Notes under the pieces: generated by a model | The model's database searches: none | Seen by the model: the letters and a program-made list of their open reading frames with translations, nothing else | Told to the model about the DNA's origin: nothing | Translations under genes and position numbers: made by a program | Source: Cryptomeria japonica | Taxonomy: Eukaryota > Streptophyta > Pinopsida > Cupressales > Cupressaceae | NCBI RefSeq assembly: GCF_030272615.1 | Contig: NC_081406.1 | Location: 187,046,391 to 187,110,390, forward strand | Direction of reading: 5' to 3' | Length of the DNA: 64,000 bases | In this document: positions 24,013 to 34,439 of the stretch, in pieces | Numbering within the stretch: the stretch's first letter is position 1 | How the letters are laid out: each line of letters begins with the position of its first letter

Positions 24013-25854
24013 ATGCCATCGGAGACCCAAATTGAATCTGCTATTGATTTTGCCTCCCGGGGTGAGGAGGAGGATGCAGATTGGAGTGACCGAGCAGAGC
24101 CACAAATCCCAGAAGTAATTGAGGCTTCGGAGAGCTTTGTAGATGGAGTGGCGTTGTGTCAAGTTGCTCCAGAGAGGCCATTCCATACCGTATGTGTGAG
24201 AAACATTTCAGCAATGAAAATGGTGCTAGAGCCTGGTGAGGTGTCCAAACGATGGTTGCATAAATCATCACCACAAACCAGAACAAAGAAGTTGGTTGGC
24301 CACTATGTTGGTCAAGAAATGATTCGCAGGACCCTTTGTAGAGACAAGCAGTCATGGCAGTTGAAGAGGCTACTGCTAAGGAAAAATCGAGACGTGGGCA
24401 TTGATGAACAAGCCCATAAGAGCAATTTCGAGTATCTAGAGGAGCTACTTGATGAAAATCACAAAATCATTTCATCATCAACTAGGCCTGAGTTGGAAGA
24501 TGAAAGGGACGTGGCCGTGAGAGGAGAAATAAAAATAACAGAGGAGCTGTTAAGTGGCAGAACCAATGATCATAGTGACAGAGGCAAGGAGTCTAAGCAG
24601 AACACCCTGCAGGAAGAACCGATGTTCGAGAGAAAAAATGAATCTGCTGAGGAGACGAAGGAAGTCGTGAAGACTGAAACAAGTAGAGGTGAATCGTTCT
24701 CCTGGCATTTGAACGGTCAGCAGCCAAAGGCCGTCATGGATTTGGAAGCAGAGCTTTCCAAGCACACATCTAACAATAAACACGCTGGAGCGACTAAGAG
24801 CAATCATTTGGACAAGGGAAAAGTGAAGGGTGATGAAACAAGCGGTAGCAAGGTAAACGAGAGCGAGAATGTCTCCGTCCGACCGCACGGGGCTTTCATT
24901 CTTCCCTGGGAGGAGATCATTGTGATGAAGGTCATCAAGAAAAACGTTGGGCCCAAGTCGGCAAGAGGGCTGGTGATGACCACTCCGCTCATCATTAGAT
25001 TCCCAGACGTGCTCCGCCACAAGCTCGAGGCCCTACAATGTGCCTTCAACACCGCCATAGCCTTGCAAACGTATGATTCCCATTTTCAAGGAGTTTACTT
25101 CGTCAAGCGCAACCAGGACCGCTATGTGGTTGTGGAGTTCGGACATGAGTTTGTTATAAGTTCTTTAAGGGATGTTTCTGAGGAAAGAGAGGATTTCTCA
25201 ACTTTTGCAGACGATTACTTGAGAGCTCTCTCTATCTTAGAAAAAATGGATGAAGCACAAAATCGTCATATCGCCGAGCTATGCTTCAAAATATGTTTGG
25301 CTCTACAGATGCAGAAGAAGATTCCTGAAGCTCTTAGTTATTACCAGCGGGCTCTTTCGATATGTACGTCTTGTATGCAAACACTGACAGATAAGGTTGA
25401 GACACCCAAGCTTGAAATGGCTTCCAAATATGCTCAAACAAGTAATGGTTCTGCTAGAATTCAGAACAATGTAGAGCGTATAGAGTCAAAGGAAGAAGAC
25501 ATTAAAATGTTCAAAGGATTAATGGCGGACCTTTCAGAGAAGGTTGAAGATCTGAAGCAGATGATGACAAAACCACCATTATCTGAAGCTATGCGGTTTA
25601 TTAATGATAAGACTGTTTTTCAATTTGATCTTAGTGGAGGCAATTCAAAAGAAGCAAACGAAAGCAGTAGTTTTGACCATTATAAACCTGCTAAGGATCC
25701 TTTAACTAAATTTTACAGTTACAGTTTGAGTGAGGAAGAAATGTTTTTTAAAGTGGAGGACGTCCCACTGTTAGTTTTTGTTCAGTCTGACAAACTTTGG
25801 AGAAGATTGGTTCGCAGTGTTTGTGAACAGATTTTGGCAAAGTTAAAATCTTAG
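24013..25854 (+). CDS. Chimeric ORF: acidic unknown region plus NASP/SHNi-TPR segment, 613 aa
   Basis: The ORF is intact from ATG 24013. Residues 1-290 are charged and low in complexity; about 290-384 is folded-looking but unrecognised. Residues about 385-520 match the NASP (N1/N2, Hif1, Sim3) histone-chaperone family: EEREDF..DYLRALSILEKM, then RHIAELCFKICLALQMQKKIPEAL (SHNi-TPR core), and a coiled-coil LMADLSEKVEDLKQMM. The first TPR repeats and acidic insert of true NASP are missing; the last 90 residues are unrecognised. Known NASP proteins bind H3-H4 dimers; whether this fragment does is unknown. The segment is intronless and lies between LTRs, so capture through RNA is likely. The 5' LTR has lost its TATA box, so transcription is doubtful. 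GC content is higher than the surroundings. Confidence 0.82.
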   Translation: MPSETQIESAIDFASRGEEEDADWSDRAEPQIPEVIEASESFVDGVALCQVAPERPFHTVCVRNISAMKMVLEPGEVSKRWLHKSSPQTRTKKLVGHYVGQEMIRRTLCRDKQSWQLKRLLLRKNRDVGIDEQAHKSNFEYLEELLDENHKIISSSTRPELEDERDVAVRGEIKITEELLSGRTNDHSDRGKESKQNTLQEEPMFERKNESAEETKEVVKTETSRGESFSWHLNGQQPKAVMDLEAELSKHTSNNKHAGATKSNHLDKGKVKGDETSGSKVNESENVSVRPHGAFILPWEEIIVMKVIKKNVGPKSARGLVMTTPLIIRFPDVLRHKLEALQCAFNTAIALQTYDSHFQGVYFVKRNQDRYVVVEFGHEFVISSLRDVSEEREDFSTFADDYLRALSILEKMDEAQNRHIAELCFKICLALQMQKKIPEALSYYQRALSICTSCMQTLTDKVETPKLEMASKYAQTSNGSARIQNNVERIESKEEDIKMFKGLMADLSEKVEDLKQMMTKPPLSEAMRFINDKTVFQFDLSGGNSKEANESSSFDHYKPAKDPLTKFYSYSLSEEEMFFKVEDVPLLVFVQSDKLWRRLVRSVCEQILAKLKS

Positions 25855-25930
25855 CTGGGTCTGGTTTTGTAAGGTTCGAAATGGAGAGCAGGGGATGCTA
25901 CAGTGCATGGATGTGCCGATTGGCCTTCAC

Positions 25931-25939
25931 GGGGGAGAT
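25931..25939 (+). other. Polypurine tract
   Basis: GGGGGAGAT lies directly upstream of the 3' LTR start at 25940, the expected place for plus-strand priming. Confidence 0.8.
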
Positions 25940-26198
25940 TGTTGGGTATGTGAAGCCCAACAGTCACATGTCCATTCACGTTCTCACAACTCTTGGTTTC
26001 ATGGATGGATATGATTGTATAAATACCTGTGTGCAGTCCATGTCTGGATGTAGGATTGATAAAGATTAATAAGAGTATTCCCTGCTTGGAGTGTGGATGT
26101 AGGCATATTTGCCCAACCACAATAAATCGTGTGTTGTCTCTTGTTTTTCTTTATTCTATTTTTTGTTATCATTTTTCTGCTCATTTTAAATCTTTACA
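25940..26198 (+). repeat. 3' LTR, full length (259 bp)
   Basis: The LTR begins TGTTGGGTATG and ends CTTTACA. It contains a good TATA box (TATAAATA, 26018-26025) about 80 bp from its start, followed by a likely transcript leader. Its match to the 5' LTR outside the two deletions is nearly perfect, which suggests recent insertion. Confidence 0.92.
26018..26025 (+). promoter_or_regulatory. LTR TATA box
   Basis: TATAAATA in the 3' LTR is the only copy left in the element, since the 5' LTR deletion removed its counterpart. It would drive transcription outward to the right. Confidence 0.6.
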
Positions 26199-26203
26199 TT
26201 TCA

Positions 26204-26872
26204 ATCACTCAAAATCATTTATTAAAATATTGTATGTTTTAACAGAAACTCACGAAATAGAAAATATTGACAATGAAAACAAAACGAAATTTCAATGATT
26301 GTGTACCTGCAATAAAGAACCAATCCAAATAGCTTTCCAAAAGCGTGAGTCCCTCTCATATGACAAGTTCAATTCTTATGTTATTGTACCCAGCATCATA
26401 ATCCAATCATTTAATGCACTGACAAGGTAGGAGTCTATGTATGTACCCAAATATTTAATGTTGTGATAAAGTAGCAGTCTCGGATTCTATTATTGTACCC
26501 ACATGCGATAGATTGTAATGGGGCCACTGTCTTACAAAACAAAACTAACTCTGCGCTTTCTGGGTGAGGAATAAAATAAAATTAATTATGCTTTAAAGTA
26601 TTGACATAATAATTATTCACAACCTATATGAGAAAATTTCAAATTATCATTTTCTTTTTAACTAAAATTTAAAGTGGAAACGCTTCAACTTTACAAATTT
26701 TAAAAGAAAATCACACATTACTATACATTTAATTATTCCAGTTGAAATTCCATGTTCGCAAGCTCCAAAACTCCTTATCTTTACAACAATCAAACAATCA
26801 AGCTCACAAAAATTTGAATCGAGGGACTTACCCAAAAGAAAATTGTTGCAAAACATATTCAACAATTATACT
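26204..26872. other. AT-rich spacer, no gene seen
   Basis: The stretch is collinear with 10723-11340 of copy A. A small rearrangement near 26470-26520 replaces the doubled segment seen in A. Frames here are not conserved as protein. Confidence 0.65.
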
Positions 26873-27108
26873 GCTTCAAAGAGAATCATTCCAAAATAAA
26901 CTACAACACACTCTATTATAAAGAGAGAATTTTATATAAGACTAAAAAAACTTGTCACTTGTAATTATTTTTAAAATAACATTACAATTATACTGCTTCA
27001 AAGAGAATCATTCCAAAATAAACTACAACACACTCTATTATAAAGAGAGAATTTTATATAAGACTAAAAAAACTTCTCACTTGTAATTATTTTTAAAATA
27101 ACATTATA
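26873..27108. repeat. 122-bp tandem repeat, two units (copy B)
   Basis: Units start at 26873 and 26995. Compare three units at 11341-11700. Confidence 0.88.
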
Positions 27109-27443
27109 ATTTGATAATCCCAATTGGAAAAAAAAAAAGCTTTTCTGGCTAGTTTTGACTTATAAATCTGACTGAAAGAATTTAGTGAAAAAAATAGAAA
27201 TTGCATACTCAAATAAAAGATAAGCTTCTATTTAAAAACCAATACCAGTTTCAGGCAGAATGAAAACCAATACTAAGTCTCATATTATGATATATAACAT
27301 ATAAATCAGAACAATAGAATTCTAATGACTGAAAGTATTGTTACTGTCATGCTTCTGTTTCAACCAGTTTGTAGAACTACTGAAAAAATATCCAAGGCAA
27401 ATTAGCAAGATATTTTAGTCTTGAAGATTATTCCTAAGCCTTC

Positions 27444-27716
27444 TCATATCAACATTCCTTCTCCTAAAAGATTATTCCTAAGCCTTCTCATATTAACATT
27501 CCTTCTCCTCAATCCATTAAGTAATATAAGCATAAAGCCAGCAAGGGTGAGTAATGCTCCAAAAAGGACTGTAACCCAGACTGGCAAAACAGGTGATAAG
27601 AAGACCACCATGACAAGTATGGCCCCTGTCTGTAATAGAGCCAAGCCAGTAAAGAGTGTAAGAACATCTCCTTGGAAGATCCTATTTCTATTTCTATTTC
27701 TACTTCCCCTCTCCAT
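27444..27716 (-). CDS. Small two-transmembrane protein, 90 aa, divergent copy
   Basis: The ATG at 27716 begins MERGSRNRNRNRIF. Two hydrophobic stretches follow (about residues 20-42 and 47-66), then a basic segment (RRRNVNMRRLRNN) and a short extension LLGEGMLI. It shares the MERG start, the TGLALL motif, the LTL.GF motif and the RNNL tail with the copies at 3494-3745 and 59781-60026, at roughly half identity. The extra tail comes from a 44-bp tandem unit overlapping the 3' end. TATA box CTATATAG lies about 65 bp upstream. Its tandem partner in copy A has lost start and frame. The + strand frame here is a shadow. Confidence 0.65.
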   Translation of the reverse strand: MERGSRNRNRNRIFQGDVLTLFTGLALLQTGAILVMVVFLSPVLPVWVTVLFGALLTLAGFMLILLNGLRRRNVNMRRLRNNLLGEGMLI

Positions 27717-28523
27717 ATTTATTGATGTGAATATGAGATTTCTACATTTAGTGCATGCATTGTTTTAGTTTAGCAGTTGGCTATATAGTTTGCCATTGCT
27801 TGGTAAGGAAAATAGAAGGCCAACGGTTAATTTGTTCCTCATATGAGATTTTTTTTTTAATTTCTATTTTTTTATTATTATTTTTGGGTGCAAATGGGTA
27901 TTTCAAATTTGTGAAATAGTCAATGGGCTTTTGGTCATGGGTTCTTAATGAGCCTACCAATAATTAATTTATTTTGTTTAGTGTAAGGCTTGATATTATA
28001 AGAATGAGGTCGAGATCATATCCTTGGTTAATTTGATGGAATTGATAACCCTCCTTTCTTAGAGTTGAAGAGGTTTAGACTAGTGCTCCCATATCGAGGA
28101 GCTACATGATTGATACCCCTCTGTGGAAGATCTTATTTTTTATTTATTTTTATTATTTTTCATAAAAAAAAATGTTAATTTATTGTTATTTTTTAATTGT
28201 AGTGTTTTAAAGTTTGAAAAACGTTTTTTATTTTATGTAATTTCATGTTTAAAATAGTTTTTAATTGCAAAAAACATGAAAAGTAAAAAATAGTAAAAAC
28301 TTAAAACTGTAGGAAGAAACAAAAAACAAAAATGTAAACGAACAATAAACATTAGACACAAAAAAAAAACCCTAGATAGAAACAAAATGAACAATAAACC
28401 CTAGAAAATAAACGAACAACAAACCCTAAAAATTTAACAAACAATAAACCCTAGATGAAAATCAACAATAAACGCCCCTTCTCTCTCACACTCACATGTA
28501 CATGTTTCCCTCTCTATGATTAT

Positions 28524-28524
<1 letters not shown>
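27717..28524. other. Promoter and A-rich spacer (copy B)
   Basis: The TATA box of the two-TM gene is at about 27780-27787. The rest is AT-rich, with the AAACCCTAG-type short units at 28310-28460, collinear with copy A. Confidence 0.6.

Positions 28525-28614
<90 letters not shown>
28525..28614. repeat. (CT)n microsatellite
   Basis: About 45 uninterrupted CT units, followed by a further CT/CA-rich patch to about 28700. Longer than the copy A tract. Confidence 0.95.
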
Positions 28615-28617
<3 letters not shown>

Positions 28618-29312
28618 CCCCCCCTCTCTCTCTCACACACACACACGTTACCCTCTCTCTCTCTTTCACTACCCTCTCTCTACCATTACCTACTCTCTAT
28701 CTCTCATTATCTATTCTCTCTCTAACTCATTGTATCTCAAATAATCTAGTCTCCCTCTCTCTCTGTGTGTAATGCCCCGCCAGGAACCCTAAAGAAAAAA
28801 AACACAACTAGGCAACTAAAGGGTGAAATAAAAAAAAAATTAAAGATTAAGTGCATTAATTATAACAATTGCATGTTTAATAACACAGCGGAAGTCTAAC
28901 ACATGATTTCCTAAGGGTTACCAACAAAGATTAATTCACAAATTATATTAACACCACGGTTAATCCAATTGTCCATTTAATTAGGTCAATTAAATGCTTA
29001 TGATTAAAACCACACATACATCTAAATTCCAAAATGAAAGAATCAAAGTATTCCATGCATTCAATTTATCCATAAATCATTTATACATAAGACCAAAGCA
29101 ACTGAATTTAACATATATTCTATTGACATAATATCACAATATCCATAAATACATGGTTTCCAAAAATACCACGGAATCCAAAGTTACAATATCAAGGCTA
29201 CATAAAAGTCTGATACAATGACCACAAGGTCTCAACTAAACAATGATCATGAACAAGAGTTGGTACGTGAACCACGAACCAAGAAACACCAGTGAATCCT
29301 TTCCTCGCCTAA

Positions 29313-30370
29313 TTTGGTACCGGATTGGAAATGGGATATCATTTCCATGGCTTTCATTGTTGGATTTTCTGTCTCTTCGCGTCATCATGATGCTATCATG
29401 GTCATAATTGACATATTGACTAAGGTTGCTCATTTTGTTCCTATTTGAGCTTCCTATACGGAAACAATGGTGGCACGAGTCTTCTTGGAAGATGTAGTGA
29501 GATTGCATGGGATTCCAAGGCGGATCATATCTGATAGAGATCACGTCTTTACCTCAGCATTGTGGACCTCACTTCAGCATGATTTGGGGACTCAATTGAA
29601 CTTTAGTTCAGGTTATCACCCAGAGACAAATGGTCAGACCGAGCAGGTGAATCGGGTTCTAGAGGACATGCTTCGCATGTATGTTATGGACCAACAGTCA
29701 CGCTGGGAGGATTATATCTATCTAGTGGAGTTTGCTTATAATAATGGATATCATAGCTCCATAGGTATGTCCCCTTTTCAGGAATTATATGGTTGTCCTT
29801 TCCACACTCCTTTGAGCTAGGATCGGCTAGAAGACAGGGTGCTTATAGGACCGGGAGATGGAGCAGCAGGTAGAGCAAATTCGTGAGCATTTGGTAGCTG
29901 CATAGGATAGGCAGAAGAAATATGCAGATGCTCATAGGATAGATCGTTAGTTTTCTATTGGCGACTGTGTTTTCTTGAGAGTGCATCCGTGGAAGAGTCC
30001 GATCCATTATGGAAAGGGTTCTAAGTTGGCACCTCGGTTTGTTGGTCATTTTGAGATCCTTGAGAGGATAGGACTTGTTTCCTACCATCTTTCCTTGCTA
30101 GCGAGTCTATCCCGCATCCACGATGTTTTTCATGTTTTAGTTCTTCGACCTTATCATCCTAATGTGACACATGTTTTGGATTGGAACTCTTTGCAGGTTG
30201 AGGACGAGCAGCTTTCCATGGAACCCGTACACATTCTTCAGCGTCGAGATTTGATCCTCAGGGATCACACCATTGACCACGTAAGGTCCTATGGGACCCA
30301 AATGATGAGACCTCAATGACTTGGGAGGATGCAGTGTAGATGAGAGAGTTGTATTCTTATTTGTTTTAGG
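29313..30370 (+). pseudogene. Ty3/gypsy integrase and C-terminal region, decayed
   Basis: The frame covers most of a plant gypsy integrase core: D-I-L-T-K-V-A-H-F, then SDRD, then the YHPETNGQTE block with the catalytic Glu, followed by the AYNNGYHSSIGMSPF motif. After a TAG at 29818 the frame continues through a chromodomain-like tail (LAPRFVGHFEILERIG, HDVFHVLVLRPY). Stops at 29446, 29818, 29903 and 29948, and a frameshift near 30285, inactivate it. Reverse transcriptase and RNase H are absent. It ends 35-40 bp before a polypurine tract. Confidence 0.85.
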
Positions 30371-30404
30371 CTTCCAGGAGTAAGCCTAGTTTTGGGGGGG
30401 ATAA

Positions 30405-31116
30405 TGTAGTACCCCTACTCGTTTGAACTTATTAGACTCATATTTTATTATTGTTTACTTTCAGCGGATGCATTACCATGATGTGTTATTCAGACTTATA
30501 TGACATTATTTCATGCTTTATCTGGATATGAGATGGATAATTTATTTGCAGTATTTCAGTACTTGTGATTTATGGTATTTTATGGATTATTACTATATAC
30601 TGACACTTTACTTTATCTATGCAATGTGGAATTATATGTTGTGTGTCTGAGAGTGTATTGGATGCAAGGGGATGATTTTCCTTCACTCATTTCGGTGAGA
30701 CAAGGAACGTCGCGATTCTCCTTCATCAGTGTGTATGTCGTGTTTTCTATATTGTATATATGCATGTGTGGCTCGGTGATGCAGGATATTGTAGGTACAA
30801 GTACTGGGTAGGTACGGGGTATCGTGTCCACCTAGCTTCACAGGTCTAAGCGTGACTTATATTTTCTGATGGAAGTTGAGGAGATAGTAGTTGACCCTAT
30901 TTTACTCAGTTACACTTGTGTGAGTGTCATTAGTTGGTCGTCCTGTTAGTTAGTTCGGCTTTCGTATTTTGTCGTTTGATCTTTTTATGAGTATTTGCTT
31001 GAGATTTGTTCAGTTTGTGTTTTTAGTGGATTTGATTAATTAATTAAGTTTATGGAGTTATCTCATAGTTGAATTACGTATGCATTGAGATTATAAATTT
31101 AATTAATTAAAAGTAG
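30405..31116 (+). repeat. Probable gypsy 3' LTR (partial)
   Basis: TGTAGTACCCCTACTCG begins just after a GGGGGGG purine tract (30394-30400), the usual arrangement at a 3' LTR. There is no clear TG...CA end or target duplication; sequence shared with copy A resumes near 31116. No second LTR copy was found in the window. Confidence 0.55.
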
Positions 31117-31933
31117 TTATTAAATTAAGTTGCAAGCCGCATGATATTATAAATATATTTTATTTAAATTTTAGTGGAAAAATGAATTAGATTAATTGCA
31201 TTTATTCTTTCCTAGAATTTTAAATAAATAAAAGAATAAATAAATTAGATTAATTGCATTTATTTGGAAGCTGGTTGAAGGATTGGTCCTCTTCTACAAA
31301 TTTCTTCCAGTAAAGCTATACCAAGTTGGGTGGCTTCTGTTGATTGTTTGTTTTAAAGAAAATATTTTTATTCCTTCTATCTTCTGAATGATGTGTGTGT
31401 TAAGATGTTTGTCATATCCTGTCTGATTAATTTTGTTCTTGGCTAAAGTCCATTCCTAAAGTGAATTTCTTGTTTATGGAAAGAAGTTGTTTCCTGGGTG
31501 TTTGTAGATTTAATTTTGAGAAAATTGGGAAAATTATTATGGCAAATTTTGCCAAGATTTTTATTATGCATGGAAATTGCAAGATTTGGGAGGAATGGGA
31601 TTTACCAAAGAAATCATTCCCTCTTGTTTGTTTTTGTTCCGCTATTGGCTATGGCAGTATTTTAATTGTATCTCTGTGAAATTGTTAATTACTTAAGAAA
31701 TAAATTTAATTATTAATTAAATTTATGGATTATGTAAGTTTGGGGAAAAGGTTTTATTTAATTATTTTTGGAAAAAGCTATTGTATTAAACTATTGGAGA
31801 GTAAACCTTATGGGGAAATTAATATTGAAATAGTAAATTTATTTTTATGTTATTGTATTTATTTAAAAAAAAATTATTTCACCCTTTAGTTGCCTAGTTG
31901 TGTTGTTTTTCTTTAGGGTTCCTGGTGGGGCAT

Positions 31934-31936
<3 letters not shown>

Positions 31937-32013
<77 letters not shown>
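31937..32013. repeat. (CT)n microsatellite
   Basis: About 38 CT units directly abut the right end of the inverted-repeat element. Confidence 0.95.
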
Positions 32014-32015
<2 letters not shown>

Positions 32016-32433
32016 TTTACTCGTACGTAAAATTTTGAATGTTTAAATTTATATTTGTAAATGTTGTGCTTAATTATAGGATTATTTTGTAAAAGTTATA
32101 TTTTTAATTTATGAGCTAAATTAAAATTTAAAATGATAATGAATATGAATGTGCTTTTTGTGTGTGTGTGAAAAATAGGATTCTTAAATTTGTTAATACT
32201 CTAACTATCACTATTAATCCTCACTACTTCCTAAATTAGCCTAATCTCTAAAGATATACTATATATTTACAAACATGATAACATGCCATATACTTTGACT
32301 TAATAGTGGAAAGAGAAACCACAACATGTCACCTACTCATCCAACTAATTGCACCACCACATAGACTAAATACATAGTCAATGTTAGACTTCCTAATGTC
32401 AACATCCCATATCCAATTTGAGTTTACAAGTCC

Positions 32434-32649
32434 CTATACTTTTAGCAACATGTGGAACAATCCTACTACTAAACTTTCTTCTTTCCAAATTTTCTTCTTT
32501 GAAAACATGGTTGTTGAAAGCATTTTTTCTAAAGATAATTGATAACATATAGAGAAACCCAAAGTACCATAAAGATATCTAAAAAATCTCTTGAATGCAA
32601 CCTTGTGATTGTTTTTAAGATTAGCCATAAACCAACTCAAAACTCTCAT
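32434..32649 (-). pseudogene. Decayed Ty1/copia RT end / RNase H start (copy B)
   Basis: The - strand frame reads FMANLKNNHKVAFKRFFRYLYGTLGF, the typical block where copia reverse transcriptase meets RNase H (commonly ...KRILRYLKGT...). Sequence to the left (about 32330-32430) in other frames resembles RNase H. No open polyprotein survives. It is the partner of 16239-16454 in copy A. Confidence 0.6.
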
Positions 32650-34439
32650 TGTTTGGTGATTTATTGTCTAGTGTAGGCCATAGCATACATGAGGCTCCCA
32701 ATCACACTATCACGAAGCACATGACTCAAGTCCTCCAAATCTTTAAGTGTAACAAATATTCCTCAAATAATTCATGTTTTCTCATAATTCTAGGTGTAGC
32801 AAAATTTTGTTTCTAGTTAGTTTATATTTTTTCCATGTGTATAGGTGTAAACATATCTCTAAGTATATCTCAAATAAAACTAGAAACATTTTTTTTCACA
32901 TATACAATTATCACAAAAGTAAAAATAAAAAATAATTAGTTGATCCCTCAACAAGATTTTTATTTTTCAAATATCTAAGTTCTTTTTCACTAATGTGGCC
33001 CATGTGTTCATGCTACACCATAGTATATTTATTTAAAACCTTATGGAACTATTAGATGTAAGGGTGAGTCATTGAGATGCTAGATACTAAATTCCAACCT
33101 AGAGGTAGTATGTCCATAAAGTCCAATGGCTACCAAAGTGATAGATTTCCACTAAATGTTAGCTCTTATTGAAGTAACATTAAGTGTTGTTAAAGTGACA
33201 TAAAAAGTTGTCAAAGTTTGAACTTGTCATCAAAGTGACATTATTGGTGATGTATCCCAATTGTTTCTAAAATGACATTATTATACTAGATTTCAACTAC
33301 TCCTAAAGTCCACCTTCTACCAATGTCGCAATGTGCATCTAAAGATGTTTTTGAACTTAAAAAATATTACACTAAACACAAAATTATGCCTTAATGAGAA
33401 ATAGAATGTCCTGTGGAAAGAATCTCTATATTTAATCATCCATGTATCCTCACATATATGCATTCCAAATATATAACAATTATATCGCTCATCCTAATAA
33501 TTTATTGAATCCAAATCATCATTTAATTCATTCTTGTAATATTTTTCTTGCAATCATTTTTATGTGGATTTTCTTCACATAATTATAAAGCTTAACATAG
33601 GAATTATTGAGAGACTTAGATCTTGCTTTAGATTTGGAGCTTTGTCCTTTTTCTTATTTTTTCTCTTTGCTTTATCCTTTTATCTTCCTCTAATAACTAA
33701 TGCACCCTTTAAAAAAAATGGAGTTTTTTTTGTTTTAACTCCTCCAAGAGTAGAGAACCTTCTATTTATTCAAGCTTCAACTTAGTGTAGTACTACTAGT
33801 TGCGATCACTAAATCATCCCATGATTCTAGCAAAGAACACAACAAAGCAGTACATGTATTGACAAGTTCATAGATATCACTTATGAATTTAATGGATTTA
33901 GTTAAAACTGAAAGAGAGTAATTGAATCAATTCCTATCAAGTTGAAAATATAAAGTGGTAGCCTAATTGAAGATAATGGTTAAATATTGCAAGGGTACTA
34001 AATTGTAATTCCATGGAAGTTACCCTTTTTAAAAGATGAACTAGAGATCACTATACGATCCAATTTTTTATGTGTATGTTATAACTAGGCAATTCTCCTA
34101 TTTGTATGTATGCCAATCCTACGTGTAAGAAAGAGCATGTACATTTATAGAAACAAAATATGAATTATAGTGTTTTTATTTTGCGCATGGTATCATCTTG
34201 TGTATTTAGGATGAAGGTGCATGTGGGTGAATAGAATCTTCTTAGTTACATTTCTATTTCTCTCTTGGATATGTTTGAAAAGTGAACCATGTTTAAGGCA
34301 TAGTTATAATTTATTCTTTACCTCTCTACTACCTAAAGTTTAATATTGAAAGGGAAGAAATAATATGGATTTAATAGTAATTATTATCATTTAAGTGTTT
34401 TAAAAGGTAAATAACAATAGAAATTTTTTACTAGTGTTG
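32650..34439. other. Decayed interior between copia RT remnant and LTR-like repeats
   Basis: The stretch is collinear with copy A 16455-18189. Only short frames remain. I recognise no domain. Confidence 0.4.

Larger units (their letters stand above)
23630..26198 (+). mobile_element. LTR retroelement with captured NASP-like coding sequence
   Basis: It has LTRs at both ends (TGTTGGG to TTTACA), a tRNA-Met-type primer site (TGATATCAGAGC, from 23752), a CCHC gag remnant, a 613-codon ORF, and a GGGGGAGA purine tract (25931-25938) before the 3' LTR. The target duplication is TTTCG/TTTCA (23625-23629 and 26199-26203), with one mismatch. Copy A of the segmental duplication has the uninterrupted site. 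No protease, integrase or reverse transcriptase is present, so it is non-autonomous and was presumably mobilised by a copia relative. Insertion followed the segmental duplication. Confidence 0.93.
28769..31936. mobile_element. Inverted-repeat-bounded element in CT microsatellite (copy B)
   Basis: The ends GTAATGCCCCGCCAGG and CCTGGTGGGGCATTAC match copy A. CT-rich sequence flanks both sides. Shared interior is 28769-29309 and about 31116-31936; between them lies a Ty3/gypsy fragment absent from A. The element has thus kept its ends while its core was replaced or invaded. Confidence 0.6.

Noticed and set aside
23819-25058. - strand ORFs opposite the NASP fusion
   Set aside because: They are shadows of the 613-codon frame with no family resemblance of their own.
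24900-25180. A PH-domain-like pattern in residues about 295-385 of the fusion ORF
   Set aside because: The resemblance is only a loose spacing of hydrophobic residues; no diagnostic motif could be confirmed by eye.
29236-29544. - strand ORF over the gypsy integrase
   Set aside because: It is antisense to a clear integrase frame on the + strand.
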